A stretch of 64,000 nt of DNA, from contig OZ245881.1 in the NCBI GenBank assembly GCA_965229505.1, positions 5,270,001-5,334,000 of the forward strand. The letters run 5' to 3'. Each line of letters opens with the position of its first letter. Position 1 is the first letter of the stretch. Shown in pieces: positions 36,491 to 45,691 of the stretch. The DNA comes from UBA6059 sp040219045 (GTDB taxonomy: Bacteria > Bacteroidota > Bacteroidia > Cytophagales > Cyclobacteriaceae). The notes below the pieces were generated by a model, which saw only the letters and a program-made list of their open reading frames with translations, had not been told where the DNA came from and ran no database searches. Both the position numbers and the translations under genes were made by a program.

Positions 36491-37853
36491 TGCCATCTAT
36501 AATCTGATCTGTCAAGATCATCGCCCGCTCAATACATTTATCCATATTATAATACTCCCACTCTGCAAATCTCCCCAACAAGAAGAACCCCTCCTGCTGC
36601 AACAGCTGTCGGGCACGATCCACCCTCGCCCGCGTATCATGCGTCTGGATGACATAGCTATTCGGCTCATAGTTGGACGCCAGCACTTTGAGGTTACCGG
36701 GTAACTTAGCCACCTCAGCGATCATTTCGGCCTCACTGACTTGCCCCGAAAACTCCACTGTGCAGGTCAACCGTCCATTAGGAGCATTATTTTGCGTTGA
36801 GAAGTTACCGGTATAAATGATCCGATGTGCTTTAGTAGCCGGATCAGGCAGGTACAACCATGATAGATCGGAAGCATCCGTTTCGCAAAGCACATTACTG
36901 GTGCCATTAGAGCGTAAGCCTTCAACCGCCTTACATGCATCTATCACATCATCCTCAACACCATGAAGTATTGAAGACAAACGCCTGATATCTCCCGTAT
37001 ATACTACCTGTCTTGTTTCAAGTCCATCATTAATCAACCAGCCCTCGGCCGTCTTTTGGATCTTCCGAACTTCATAGTTTGTCCTGATATCCAGCCCCTC
37101 TCCTAACCGATCGATGATAAACTGCGATCCATCTTTTTTAGGATAGTAAAACGAGCTGTGGACCATTTCACTCTCCTCCTTCTTCAGAATGTTTTGAACG
37201 ATCGCATCCTTCAGATCCGGCATGGGCAACTTGCCCTCCAGCCAATCCAGTGACACCTCACTCAGATCTGTCTGCCATATCTTTTCGTTGTACGGTCCGA
37301 AATAAAGATCATAAAGAGTAGCACCAAATCGATCAATCAGAAAGGACTTAAAGTCTTGCTGATTGGACAGTTCAGATTTTCCGATTTTCGGATTTTCAGA
37401 CAGATCCTGCATCGGAATGTCTGAATCATCTGAATATCCGAGTGTCTTTCCATCCGACTGTCCGATCGTCCGAGTGTCTGAATGTCCTATTTCAACCCAT
37501 TCCTTAATAATTTCCTCAACCAAATTCTCTTCCAGTTGAAATAGATGATTTTCAATCGGATACCCCACCAACTTCCCATTCAACAACACCTTCGCATTTC
37601 GTTTTGCATGCACAAACTCCTCTTCCCGATCAAAATGCTTCCAGAACCATTCCAGTACCTCATGATTCTTCGAGTTGAACACATGCCCCCCAACCTTATG
37701 GTATAGCCTGCCATCAATATCCGCACAACTCACTAAACCGCCCCGCTGAGCTGATTTTTCCAATAGTACCGCATCAATCCCTTTGTCTTTCAGTAATCGA
37801 GCTTGTGAGATCGCCGAAATACCTGAACCTATTATTATTAGTTTATCCTTCAA
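36486..37853 (-). CDS. UDP-galactopyranose-mutase-like FAD/NAD(P)-binding oxidoreductase with repeat insert
   Basis: A 455-residue flavoprotein. The dinucleotide-binding motif is IIIGSGISAISQARLLKDKG, followed by LEKSAQRGGLV and KVGGHVFNSKNHEV, a pattern of UDP-galactopyranose mutase and protoporphyrinogen-oxidase-like enzymes; the C-terminal GRFAEWEYYNMDKCIERA matches the FAD-closing helix of the mutases. In a glycan locus it probably interconverts pyranose and furanose sugars or acts on a related nucleotide sugar. Residues ~122-165 are foreign: they have the 8-residue period of the nearby repeats (SDTRTIGQ, SDGKTLGY). The ORF is intact, but whether the insert harms the enzyme is unknown. 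Confidence 0.88.
   Translation of the reverse strand: MKDKLIIIGSGISAISQARLLKDKGIDAVLLEKSAQRGGLVSCADIDGRLYHKVGGHVFNSKNHEVLEWFWKHFDREEEFVHAKRNAKVLLNGKLVGYPIENHLFQLEENLVEEIIKEWVEIGHSDTRTIGQSDGKTLGYSDDSDIPMQDLSENPKIGKSELSNQQDFKSFLIDRFGATLYDLYFGPYNEKIWQTDLSEVSLDWLEGKLPMPDLKDAIVQNILKKEESEMVHSSFYYPKKDGSQFIIDRLGEGLDIRTNYEVRKIQKTAEGWLINDGLETRQVVYTGDIRRLSSILHGVEDDVIDACKAVEGLRSNGTSNVLCETDASDLSWLYLPDPATKAHRIIYTGNFSTQNNAPNGRLTCTVEFSGQVSEAEMIAEVAKLPGNLKVLASNYEPNSYVIQTHDTRARVDRARQLLQQEGFFLLGRFAEWEYYNMDKCIERAMILTDQIIDGR
37358..37490. repeat. In-frame repeat copy inside the flavoprotein gene
   Basis: The + strand reads TCCGAGTGTCTTTCC and TCCGATCGTCCGAGTG units like those of the intergenic islands. It adds about 44 codons between the VEEIIKEWVE and DFKSFLIDRFGAT parts of the protein without breaking the frame. 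Confidence 0.75.
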
Positions 37854-37926
37854 TCCCTAATAATGACCTCACTTTTAAAACAAACGAACAGCACAAATGC
37901 CTGACTTTCAAAGTATCTGCCCAAAG

Positions 37927-38637
37927 TCAAAATTTCAATGTTTTTGAGCTCCAGTGTCGATCATGATCTAATGTTATTTTTTCATATCCGGCCAGCTGTA
38001 CTTTGTATAGTCTAGCGGCAGCTGGATAGGCCAACCTTTTTAATGGACTCATGGTCAGATATTTTGATAAATCTATTCTCTTTAAGGAATGTGTGAAATT
38101 CCGATCTATAAATTTAAGAACCCTCGAAACATCGTAAGTAGATCCATCATCAAATAATATCACACCTCCTGGGTTCAGTAAACGCTGACAAAAATAAAAA
38201 TCAACAAAAACATCTTCAAAAAGATGAGAACCATCAATATAGATAAGGTCAAATCTTCTATTGTCGCTAACAAAGTTCGCTAAAACTTGAGATGAAAAAT
38301 CCTCGTGAAATTCTATATATTTATTTAAGCCACATTGTTCTAGAGCATTTAAACCAGCCCTATCCCAACCTTCGGTTTGATATGGATCGACAGCAACATG
38401 ACTACCTCCCGAACCTGATTCTTCGTGCAATGAAGTAAACAACGCAGCAGATATTCCATGACATAAACCTATTTCCAGCGTTTGAAGGGGCTCTATTTTA
38501 TTAAATAATCTTGCAATAATTTTAAGATTATTGTCTGTTGATGCGCTATTTGCTCCCAGAAGATGTTGTTCACCACTATTTCCTACAACGTATTCCTTAT
38601 TACAGTACTCAACAAACTTCTCAGGGAACATATACAA
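37927..38637 (-). CDS. Class I SAM-dependent methyltransferase, Methyltransf_24 type
   Basis: A 236-residue Rossmann methyltransferase. Motif I is LEIGLCHGISAALFTSL, the acidic second strand VAVDPYQTEGWDRAG, and the late strands DLIYIDGSHLFEDVFVDF and LLNPGGVILFDDGS are typical of the O-methyltransferase-like family with a conserved DGxH. It could methylate a sugar of the repeat unit. From here to ~56 kb the DNA looks richer in A and T than in the flanks. Confidence 0.88.
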   Translation of the reverse strand: MYMFPEKFVEYCNKEYVVGNSGEQHLLGANSASTDNNLKIIARLFNKIEPLQTLEIGLCHGISAALFTSLHEESGSGGSHVAVDPYQTEGWDRAGLNALEQCGLNKYIEFHEDFSSQVLANFVSDNRRFDLIYIDGSHLFEDVFVDFYFCQRLLNPGGVILFDDGSTYDVSRVLKFIDRNFTHSLKRIDLSKYLTMSPLKRLAYPAAARLYKVQLAGYEKITLDHDRHWSSKTLKF

Positions 38638-38654
38638 TTGACTTTATCAACAAT

Positions 38655-39608
38655 CTAATGTCTAAAACTGAATTCATTTATCCTTTTATTTTTATTCACC
38701 CCATGCATCCTTTCCCAATTAGTACCGGTTAAAGCCCTTTCAATCTTATTCCTAAATCTTTTCCATTGAAGACCAATTGAATAATTCAATGGTATCACAT
38801 GCCGTGAGTCTATTCTATACCAAGTTTTATGCATCTCGCATTTCAACAAAAAATCAAGTTTACCTGATAATGAGTTTGAACCTATAACTCTTCTAAGAAT
38901 TTCAAGTTTATTCCTATCTCTTTTCACATCACTACTCCGTTGTTCGGTGGTCTGATCCCCGTGGATCCGATAGAGCATCAGACATTCATTAGTGTGGATA
39001 GGATTAGTTACATAATCACTAATTCGCCACAAATAATCCCAATCTTCATATGCAATTATATCCTCCCTCCAAGCTCCTACTTTATCCAGAAAATCTCGCT
39101 TAAACATCATAGCGGGGATCACAGTGAAGAATCCATAAGCTATACAATCCCTCAAAGTCATTTTTTTGGGAATAGGATAATACTGAAGAATAACATCTTT
39201 TTGTATCCATTGGTCATTTTCGAATGATGCGTGTACGTATGGAGAATAGACCATTACCTCTCCCGAATCCTCCAATGCTTTTATCTGAGTCTCAATGGTA
39301 TTAGGCGACATTATATCATCAGAATCGAAAAACTTAATGTAACTGCCACTGGCATATTTCAAGCCTGTATTACGGCCAGCTCCCGGGCCCCTACCTTCAT
39401 TGAGAATTATGTTGACCTGCTTCTTGTACTTGTTACAAATGAAGTCATTTGTGCCATCTGTCGAATGATCATCAATGACAATTACTTCATCTGGAACTCT
39501 GGATTGAGACAGGATACTGTCTAAAGTAATATCTAATAATTCTTTTCTATTGCAAGTTGGAATAATTACCGAAACAACTATTTCTGCTTCACCTGTTCTT
39601 CCATGCAT
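38655..39608 (-). CDS. Glycosyltransferase family 2
   Basis: A GT-A enzyme with VVSVIIPTCNRKELLDITLD, VIDDHSTDGT, GPGAGRNTGLKYASG and the metal motif IKFFDSDDIMSPNTIE. I start at the ATG at 39608, which overlaps the upstream methyltransferase gene by 20 nt; the ATG at 39641 would add 11 residues and a 53-nt overlap. Two sites of aromatic and charged residues follow the fold as in other family-2 enzymes. Sugar unknown. Confidence 0.92.
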   Translation of the reverse strand: MHGRTGEAEIVVSVIIPTCNRKELLDITLDSILSQSRVPDEVIVIDDHSTDGTNDFICNKYKKQVNIILNEGRGPGAGRNTGLKYASGSYIKFFDSDDIMSPNTIETQIKALEDSGEVMVYSPYVHASFENDQWIQKDVILQYYPIPKKMTLRDCIAYGFFTVIPAMMFKRDFLDKVGAWREDIIAYEDWDYLWRISDYVTNPIHTNECLMLYRIHGDQTTEQRSSDVKRDRNKLEILRRVIGSNSLSGKLDFLLKCEMHKTWYRIDSRHVIPLNYSIGLQWKRFRNKIERALTGTNWERMHGVNKNKRINEFSFRH

Positions 39609-40221
39609 ACCCCCATCCATCTTTCTCTTCGCATCTTTCATAATTGGAATGTCGCTTTACCAATAAGTCAAATATCAGTTTCACTTGGGGAGTATTTCTT
39701 TCATCGATTGGCATTCTTTTAACATGATCCGTTGTTTTTAGACTATCACTTCCTCCATACGTCCAACCCATATCATCAAAAATTATTAGACCTCCAGGCT
39801 TCAATAATTTATCAACTAGAAAAAAAGAGAATCCATCGACGAACCAATTATGAGCGCCATCAATGTAACACATGTCAAAAATAGGTTCTTGATTTTCTTC
39901 AATAAACTTCATTAGTCGCCAATTATAACTTGTTGGCTCATAATAAACTTTTATCCATTCACGTAATCCAAGATTATTTGCTAAGGCATCAATATTCGGG
40001 TTTCTAAATTCCGCAGATTGCAGATCTATAGTCGTTAATTTTCCCTTTCCAATATTCTTCAATGCACCTGCTATATAACAGGAGGAAACACCATGGTTGA
40101 AACCCAACTCCAATATGCTTTCGAATTCGTTTTCCGTAATAATTTGTGTCATTAGTGAGGCCTCATCAAACGACATATTTGGAATGTCAATTAGCCTCTT
40201 ACCCATTTCAATCAAATCCAT
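39589..40221 (-). CDS. Class I SAM-dependent methyltransferase, Methyltransf_24 type
   Basis: A 210-residue methyltransferase. Motifs are ILELGFNHGVSSCYIAGAL, LTTIDLQS, MCYIDGAHNWFVDGFSFF and LLKPGGLIIFDDMGW. It is paralogous in layout to the protein at 37927 and 51518, so the locus holds three members of this subtype. Only 10 nt separate it from the upstream methyltransferase gene. Confidence 0.88.
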   Translation of the reverse strand: MDLIEMGKRLIDIPNMSFDEASLMTQIITENEFESILELGFNHGVSSCYIAGALKNIGKGKLTTIDLQSAEFRNPNIDALANNLGLREWIKVYYEPTSYNWRLMKFIEENQEPIFDMCYIDGAHNWFVDGFSFFLVDKLLKPGGLIIFDDMGWTYGGSDSLKTTDHVKRMPIDERNTPQVKLIFDLLVKRHSNYERCEEKDGWGYAWKNR

Positions 40222-40231
40222 ATTTTCCTAT

Positions 40232-41125
40232 TTACACCTTTTCTTTAACATTAATCCAAATACTCCCTCCAGTGTTTTTACGGCTTAAAGGCATATTCTG
40301 AGCCAACCAATCACCATGACACTTATGCAGGAAATCAATAAATAAAACAATCTCAAACGATTGATTATAACTGAGAAATGATCTCAAAAAGTAATTTTCA
40401 TTCCAGCTTCTACCTTGATCGATCACCCATTCTTTAGGGTATTCAAACGGATAAAAAATATCATGAAAATGAATTTTAACTCCTACTTTCAATCTCGGCA
40501 AAATATTGAATAGTATGAAATTAACATCACTTCCTGTCTTAACCACATGGGTAGAATCAATAAACAAAATGTCATTCTCTTCCAGCGAATCAAATAACTT
40601 CAAGTCTATATCTTGAACATCTTCATCTATCAGTTTTATTGATTTTTTATCAACCAAAGATAGAAGGCGTTCGGGATATGGTTCAATAAAAGTTAAATCT
40701 ATGTTCCCATCAAAATACATCTCATTGACATCCAACATTAGAGCCGAACTATAACCTGATCCAATTTCGATTATCCTTTTAGGTTTAAAGTGTCTCAACA
40801 TACTATACATGAATATTCCATCAGAGAAGGAATACATCTCATTGCTGAAAAAATATCTAAATCCATCCTCTTTTGTAGATTGAAAAGGCAGATCAGAATA
40901 GTACTTGTAAAGAGATTTCATCAGTTTCACTTGAGATATCTCGTTCAAATCAATTCCGTCAACGCTCCTATTCAGATCAGTCCAAATGAGATGTTCCCTT
41001 TTTGTTATTTCAGCTTTGGAAACTATTGGACTATAATAATGTCCTGGTGGAACGTAAAACGTCTCTTTATAACCCAGTAGTTTTTGTAGAGACTGGTGTA
41101 TGCTATTCTTTAATTTTTCGATCAC
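40232..41125 (-). CDS. Class I SAM-dependent methyltransferase
   Basis: A 297-residue protein with an N-terminal extension (~100 residues, including FYVPPGHYYSPIVSK) before the SAM-binding fold: RIIEIGSGYSSALMLDVNE, the second strand TFIEPYPERLLSLV, ILFIDSTHVVKTGSDVNF and VKIHFHDIFYPFEYP. The GHYYSP and HDIF elements are typical of a family found in glycan clusters. It overlaps the next upstream gene by 4 nt. Substrate is probably a sugar hydroxyl; this is inference. Confidence 0.86.
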   Translation of the reverse strand: MIEKLKNSIHQSLQKLLGYKETFYVPPGHYYSPIVSKAEITKREHLIWTDLNRSVDGIDLNEISQVKLMKSLYKYYSDLPFQSTKEDGFRYFFSNEMYSFSDGIFMYSMLRHFKPKRIIEIGSGYSSALMLDVNEMYFDGNIDLTFIEPYPERLLSLVDKKSIKLIDEDVQDIDLKLFDSLEENDILFIDSTHVVKTGSDVNFILFNILPRLKVGVKIHFHDIFYPFEYPKEWVIDQGRSWNENYFLRSFLSYNQSFEIVLFIDFLHKCHGDWLAQNMPLSRKNTGGSIWINVKEKV

Positions 41126-42042
41126 TTGTTGAGATTATATTTTTTTTTCTTTATCAAGAACTTAAACAACATTTTTGCTTTTCCTAAATCTATCTTAGTT
41201 CTCAATGTGAGTAAGTGGCAAGCTTTAATGAAAAAAAGAATCCAGGAATAGCAGTATCCCTGAAACAATCCAATGCAGTAAAATTGATTAGGTAGCACTT
41301 TCTTATAATATCGTTCAATTTCATTGAGTGATTCTTGGTCTGAAGCCGCTCCATAATGGAGAACGATGGCCTTGGGGTAGTATAAAATGCGATATCCAAG
41401 CCCCTTAACTATCCAACACCACTGCAAATCTTCAGCATACATAAAAAATGTATCGGGCAATTTCTTCGCAGGCATCTCAAACAGCAAGTCTCGACTAAAC
41501 ATAAAAAATGTTCCCCAAACCCAATCGCAATCGATCTCAATAGACGGATCATGCGCAGAACCTAAATAGTATTTATCCTTTTCATGCTTGCTCATTCCCT
41601 TGTTTAAACGGAACAGCTCCTGCAATTCTCTTTTAACAGACGGGAAACGCTCAGCCGGATATTGGTATTTCTCATTTCTACCTACTAGCGCGCTGCTCAA
41701 CACTCCTATTGTAGGATCATTCGAGATTTTGTTGTACGCCAAGTCAATAGCCTCATTAATAAGTACAGTATCATTGTTTAGAAGGAGAATGTAATCGCCC
41801 GAAGAGACTGAAATACCCAAGTTATTCCCTCTGGCAAAACCCAAATTACTTTCACTTTTTAAAAGTTTTACATTTGGAAAGGCACTCATAGTTTGTTTAA
41901 TGTTGCCTGTCAACGACGCATTATCAACTACAATTATCTCATATTGCGTCGATATAGTTCGTCGCAATATTGATTCTACGCAACTCTTTGTCAGATCTTC
42001 TTGGTTGTAGTTGATGATAATAATAGATACTTCAATCGCCAT
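41122..42042 (-). CDS. Glycosyltransferase family 2, rhamnosyltransferase-like
   Basis: A 306-residue GT2 enzyme: VSIIIINYNQEDLTKSCVES, IIVVDNASLTGNIKQ, SNLGFARGNNLGI, and LLLNNDTVLI with NDT at the metal site. This WbbL/rhamnosyl subtype also shows DWVWGTFFMFSRDL and FFMYAEDLQWCWIVKGLGY. A C-terminal hydrophobic stretch (YCYSWILFFIKACHLL) may anchor it to the membrane. Confidence 0.93.
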   Translation of the reverse strand: MAIEVSIIIINYNQEDLTKSCVESILRRTISTQYEIIVVDNASLTGNIKQTMSAFPNVKLLKSESNLGFARGNNLGISVSSGDYILLLNNDTVLINEAIDLAYNKISNDPTIGVLSSALVGRNEKYQYPAERFPSVKRELQELFRLNKGMSKHEKDKYYLGSAHDPSIEIDCDWVWGTFFMFSRDLLFEMPAKKLPDTFFMYAEDLQWCWIVKGLGYRILYYPKAIVLHYGAASDQESLNEIERYYKKVLPNQFYCIGLFQGYCYSWILFFIKACHLLTLRTKIDLGKAKMLFKFLIKKKKYNLNK

Positions 42043-42056
42043 CTAGGGAGAACTCT

Positions 42057-42995
42057 TTATCGGTTTTGAAAATAAAATTTCCAATCACCAAATAATAACC
42101 ACACGAATCGTCTTTTAAACTGACTTGGTAGCCAAGTGAACATTTTTAGAATTGACAGACGAATGTCTTTCAATTCTAAAAATATTTGGTCAATCGATTT
42201 TTTTGCCTCTTGTCTTTGGAATTGTACAATGAGATAGGCTAGCGACTTAAGTGTATCAGCAATCAACTTCTCATTTTCAGTTATTGGCAACAATGACTCG
42301 TGCTTTATTCTTATTCGCAGCTCATTTAGCCTCATTCTAAAGTCGTTGGTTTTCATGCTGGATTCATGAACTCTAATTAGTGTGTATCCTAACTGAGGTC
42401 CTCCATACCACATTTTAGACCCTGAATGAATCATTCTTATCCAATAATCCCAATCTTCCAAAGAATTAAGATTGGGATCGAAAAAACCACAGTTTGTTAC
42501 GGCTCTGGTCCTTACCAATGCTGCACTTACTACCATACAATTATCCCTGACAAGCAATGGAATAGGGTTTTCCACCAACCCAATTTCAAATTTGGATGTG
42601 AAATTCCATCTATTCTCCTTTGTAAAAAAAATGGCATCTGAGATGACTATATCCACATCAGAATTACTGTTAAGGAAATCTAATTGTCTAGCAATTTTAT
42701 CAATAGAAATCTTATCGTCCGCATCCAAAAATTGGATGAAGTCACCTTTGGCTTGTCTAATACCATAATTTCGAGCTTCGCTCAAGCCTCTATTGGGTTG
42801 GTAATAGTATGCAAATCTACTATCACTGTTCACGTAATGTTTGGCTACTTTTTTTGTATTGTCAGTTGATCCATCATCAACTATTATACATTCAAAATCA
42901 ACATATGACTGATTTTGAACACTCAATAGGCTTTCAACCAAGAAATGTCCATAGTTGAAACATGGGATGACAATGGACACTTTACTCTGCATCAA
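42057..42995 (-). CDS. Glycosyltransferase family 2
   Basis: A 312-residue GT-A enzyme with KVSIVIPCFNYGHFLVESL, FECIIVDDGSTDNT, NRGLSEARNYGIRQAKGD and QFLDADDKISIDKI. The acceptor part is marked by NSLEDWDYWIRMIHSG. Gene gaps are 14 nt downstream and 57 nt upstream. It is one of the cluster of soluble GT2 enzymes in this part. Confidence 0.93.
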   Translation of the reverse strand: MMQSKVSIVIPCFNYGHFLVESLLSVQNQSYVDFECIIVDDGSTDNTKKVAKHYVNSDSRFAYYYQPNRGLSEARNYGIRQAKGDFIQFLDADDKISIDKIARQLDFLNSNSDVDIVISDAIFFTKENRWNFTSKFEIGLVENPIPLLVRDNCMVVSAALVRTRAVTNCGFFDPNLNSLEDWDYWIRMIHSGSKMWYGGPQLGYTLIRVHESSMKTNDFRMRLNELRIRIKHESLLPITENEKLIADTLKSLAYLIVQFQRQEAKKSIDQIFLELKDIRLSILKMFTWLPSQFKRRFVWLLFGDWKFYFQNR

Positions 42996-43052
42996 TTATT
43001 CTGTATGAGTAAATTATCAATCGTTTGTCTGTTTAGAGATGATTTTGAGGTG

Positions 43053-44027
43053 CTATAGCTTCAGGAGTGGCAAGGCATCATCTGAATAGTGTATAACTCT
43101 AAAATACTTTAAAACCGACATCATTCGTTTTATTTTATCTTTTTTTAAAAAAAACTGCCATTTGGATAGCTGATCTGCCTTGTTGATCGGTAGTTTGCCT
43201 TTTGAAGTAATGCTTTCTTGATCAAACATCTGCCATGTCACATCACTAGGGCTCGGTATCATCCAATTGTGGAAAATTCTTCCAATTTCTCTCTCAGGGT
43301 TAAGAAATAAATCCTCATAATGAATCAAAATACAATCTGCTGATAACTGTTTTGTATTAAGTACAGTGTGATTTGATATGCACCAAAGTGCGGTAAGACG
43401 TTCTTCAATTGTATTAAGGCCATCCAAATATTCTTGCAGGTCATTACAATCATCCAAAAGCGGCTTTCCAATTGCGGAAAGACTAAATGAGTCTGCAGCC
43501 GCGTGCTTCCAATCCCCATGCCGCAATTGTGACAAAACAACTGCAAATGGATGTCTAACCATATATATTGGTTGATACCGGAAGCTATAATTTTTCAACA
43601 TCCAAGGCAAAAGGTTATTACCACGGCAAATTTTAAATATAAGTTGTTGCTTGTTAAAAGAGAGCGGGGGATGTTCCTCAGTTTGCATGAAGCCGGGTTC
43701 AATTATTCTACCTTCGAGCAATAAGTCAAAATGGTTCTTAGCCTCGATCCAACTCTCCGAAGGCTTGATATACTGTCTCCATGAAAATCCTATCTCTCTT
43801 AATTTTGGGTTACTGGTCAAATCAAGTGGCTCCCATATTACATAGCTGTTCCTTAGAGAAGTACTGATAATCGATGTTAGCCAAGTTGATCCCCCTCGAG
43901 GATCGCAGAAAATTAATCTACTGTCTTCAGCTTTGAACCTATTAATTGATTCTGCAAAAGAAATCTCAGCTCTTTTTCTAATATCTTGAACTGTCCGTTG
44001 AGTAAAGTATGTTAAGTAATCAAACAT
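43053..44027 (-). CDS. Sulfotransferase family protein
   Basis: A 324-residue protein with the PAPS-binding 5'-phosphosulfate loop DPRGGSTWLTSIISTSLRN near residues 41-60, the middle strand PIYMVRHPFAVVLSQLRHGD with the 3'-phosphate-binding Arg and Ser pattern, and CILIHYEDLFLNPEREIGRI near the C terminus. It would move a sulfo group from PAPS to the glycan or its lipid precursor. Sulfated surface glycans are common in marine bacteria, which fits the suspected habitat. Confidence 0.88.
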   Translation of the reverse strand: MFDYLTYFTQRTVQDIRKRAEISFAESINRFKAEDSRLIFCDPRGGSTWLTSIISTSLRNSYVIWEPLDLTSNPKLREIGFSWRQYIKPSESWIEAKNHFDLLLEGRIIEPGFMQTEEHPPLSFNKQQLIFKICRGNNLLPWMLKNYSFRYQPIYMVRHPFAVVLSQLRHGDWKHAAADSFSLSAIGKPLLDDCNDLQEYLDGLNTIEERLTALWCISNHTVLNTKQLSADCILIHYEDLFLNPEREIGRIFHNWMIPSPSDVTWQMFDQESITSKGKLPINKADQLSKWQFFLKKDKIKRMMSVLKYFRVIHYSDDALPLLKL

Positions 44028-44051
44028 CTACCCAGAAAGATTCAATAAACC

Positions 44052-44735
44052 TCAAGTTTTTATAAGGAAATACTTTTTAAGTATCTGAATTATCCGCCTA
44101 AGGGCATTTTTATTGTTCATAGATATCCAGCTTCCATCCCATAGGTGCACGCCATAAGATCTCGCTGTTAAGTGCTTTTTGAAGTTCCGATCTCCAGCCA
44201 GACTTGCCGTGTACGGATATGGGTAGAAATATTCCTCTTCATAAATTTGGACACTTTGATCATCATCCGACCATGTCGACAATATTCTTTGCATATTTCT
44301 CGGTATCGACGTTTCATCTAGCAAATTCTTGTCATATACTAACTGATTATAGAATTCTAAGCATTTTCCTATGTAGTTGTGATTCGGAACAGACCCTATG
44401 ATTCCTGCTGCAACACCATCTTCATCTTCGATCCCCAAAAAACATTCGTCATTCAAAAAAGGATTAAGACTTTTTAAGATATACATATCCGTATCTAAAT
44501 AGATCCCCCCCTCATTGTAAATAGCATAGAGCCGAACATAGTCAGAAACGAAAGCGTAATTCTTATCCTCATATGCCGCTTTAACGAAAGCATTATCCAT
44601 TGGACTATTGGATTCATTCCACAGTTTTAGTTGATAGTCCTGCAACAGCTGTGCCCAAGTATTAAGACATTGTTTATGGAGCTTACCAAAGCTATTACCT
44701 CCAAACCAACAATAATGTATTGTTTTAGGAATCAA
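44052..44735 (-). CDS. GT32-type glycosyltransferase (DXD sugar-binding region)
   Basis: A 227-residue enzyme that starts with the family signature IPKTIHYCWFGGNSF and contains the DXD motif in GGIYLDTDMYILKSL, preceded by FVSDYVRLYAIYNEGG. This matches capsular polysaccharide synthases and mannosyl- or galactosyltransferases of the GT32 family. It overlaps the deacetylase gene by 4 nt. Confidence 0.93.
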   Translation of the reverse strand: MIPKTIHYCWFGGNSFGKLHKQCLNTWAQLLQDYQLKLWNESNSPMDNAFVKAAYEDKNYAFVSDYVRLYAIYNEGGIYLDTDMYILKSLNPFLNDECFLGIEDEDGVAAGIIGSVPNHNYIGKCLEFYNQLVYDKNLLDETSIPRNMQRILSTWSDDDQSVQIYEEEYFYPYPYTASLAGDRNFKKHLTARSYGVHLWDGSWISMNNKNALRRIIQILKKYFLIKT

Positions 44736-45691
44736 TGGGCTTGACTTAATAGTATCGTATTCAACAAGTGATCCGCATCTAAATCTATTACATAGAATCT
44801 CGGAATCGCCATCTTGTTCAATGGTTGTTGGAGTACTTCATCTGAAATCGTAAACCCCCAATCATATCCTGCTTGTTGAGCTATTGCACCAACTTCAGAG
44901 CTATAGTCTGAAGGGGAGCCATATGGGTAAGCTATAGTATCAACTTTTTTCCCAATTAATTTCTCTATGCTGCTCTTTGATTCTTTCAATTGATAGAGTA
45001 TTTCTCGTGTTTGCATCCTTCTCAAAGACACATGGTCCAGGGTATGAGAACCCAGCGTAATCAACGGATGAGTACTTATATATTCCAACTTCTTGGTATC
45101 CATTAACCGATATGGAGATAAATCAACGGAAGAGGGTATGACATTAATTAGATACTCGCTAAAGAGTCTAAGCTCAGCACCGTCGAACGTTTTGACTTTA
45201 TCGGCAATGTTTTCATATGCGCTAACCGGATTTATAGACAATTCGATACTGAGCTTAACAGCTATTTCCTTTTTTACCTGAACCTTGTTTGCTAGGGCTG
45301 GATGAAAAAACAATACCTCAAGTAGGTCCCACCAATAATAGGTACAATGCTCAATAGGACGAGGGCATATAAAAAACGTAGCAGGGGTATTATATTTCTC
45401 AAGAATGGGGAGCGCTGTGGTCAAATTGTCTAAATAACCATCATCAAATGTTATGGCATATGAATTCATTCTCGATGCGTGCGGTTCCCTACTTATACTG
45501 TTCAAATCCAGTGGTTCAAAATACTTACTTAGAAGAGCAAGTTGTGCATCAAAGTTCTTAGGCTGAACAGATAATTGGTTATGATAATTAGTAGTCTCGC
45601 CTATTCGATGATAGGCCAGGATAAACGAGTCACTCTTTACCCAGCCAAGCCTCTTGCGGATTTTTATATAAAAAGGTACTAACCAGTTCAT
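44732..45691 (-). CDS. Polysaccharide deacetylase (NodB domain)
   Basis: A 319-residue carbohydrate-esterase-4 protein. Motif 1 is ITFDDGYLDNL, motif 2 TLGSHTLDHVSL with the two metal-binding His, and motif 3 IAYPYGSPSDYSSEV. No signal peptide is present, so it may act on cytoplasmic lipid-linked sugars or be anchored otherwise; its N terminus LVPFYIKIRKRLG is amphipathic. N-deacetylation would create free amino groups on the glycan. It overlaps both neighbours by 4 nt. Confidence 0.92.
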   Translation of the reverse strand: MNWLVPFYIKIRKRLGWVKSDSFILAYHRIGETTNYHNQLSVQPKNFDAQLALLSKYFEPLDLNSISREPHASRMNSYAITFDDGYLDNLTTALPILEKYNTPATFFICPRPIEHCTYYWWDLLEVLFFHPALANKVQVKKEIAVKLSIELSINPVSAYENIADKVKTFDGAELRLFSEYLINVIPSSVDLSPYRLMDTKKLEYISTHPLITLGSHTLDHVSLRRMQTREILYQLKESKSSIEKLIGKKVDTIAYPYGSPSDYSSEVGAIAQQAGYDWGFTISDEVLQQPLNKMAIPRFYVIDLDADHLLNTILLSQAH

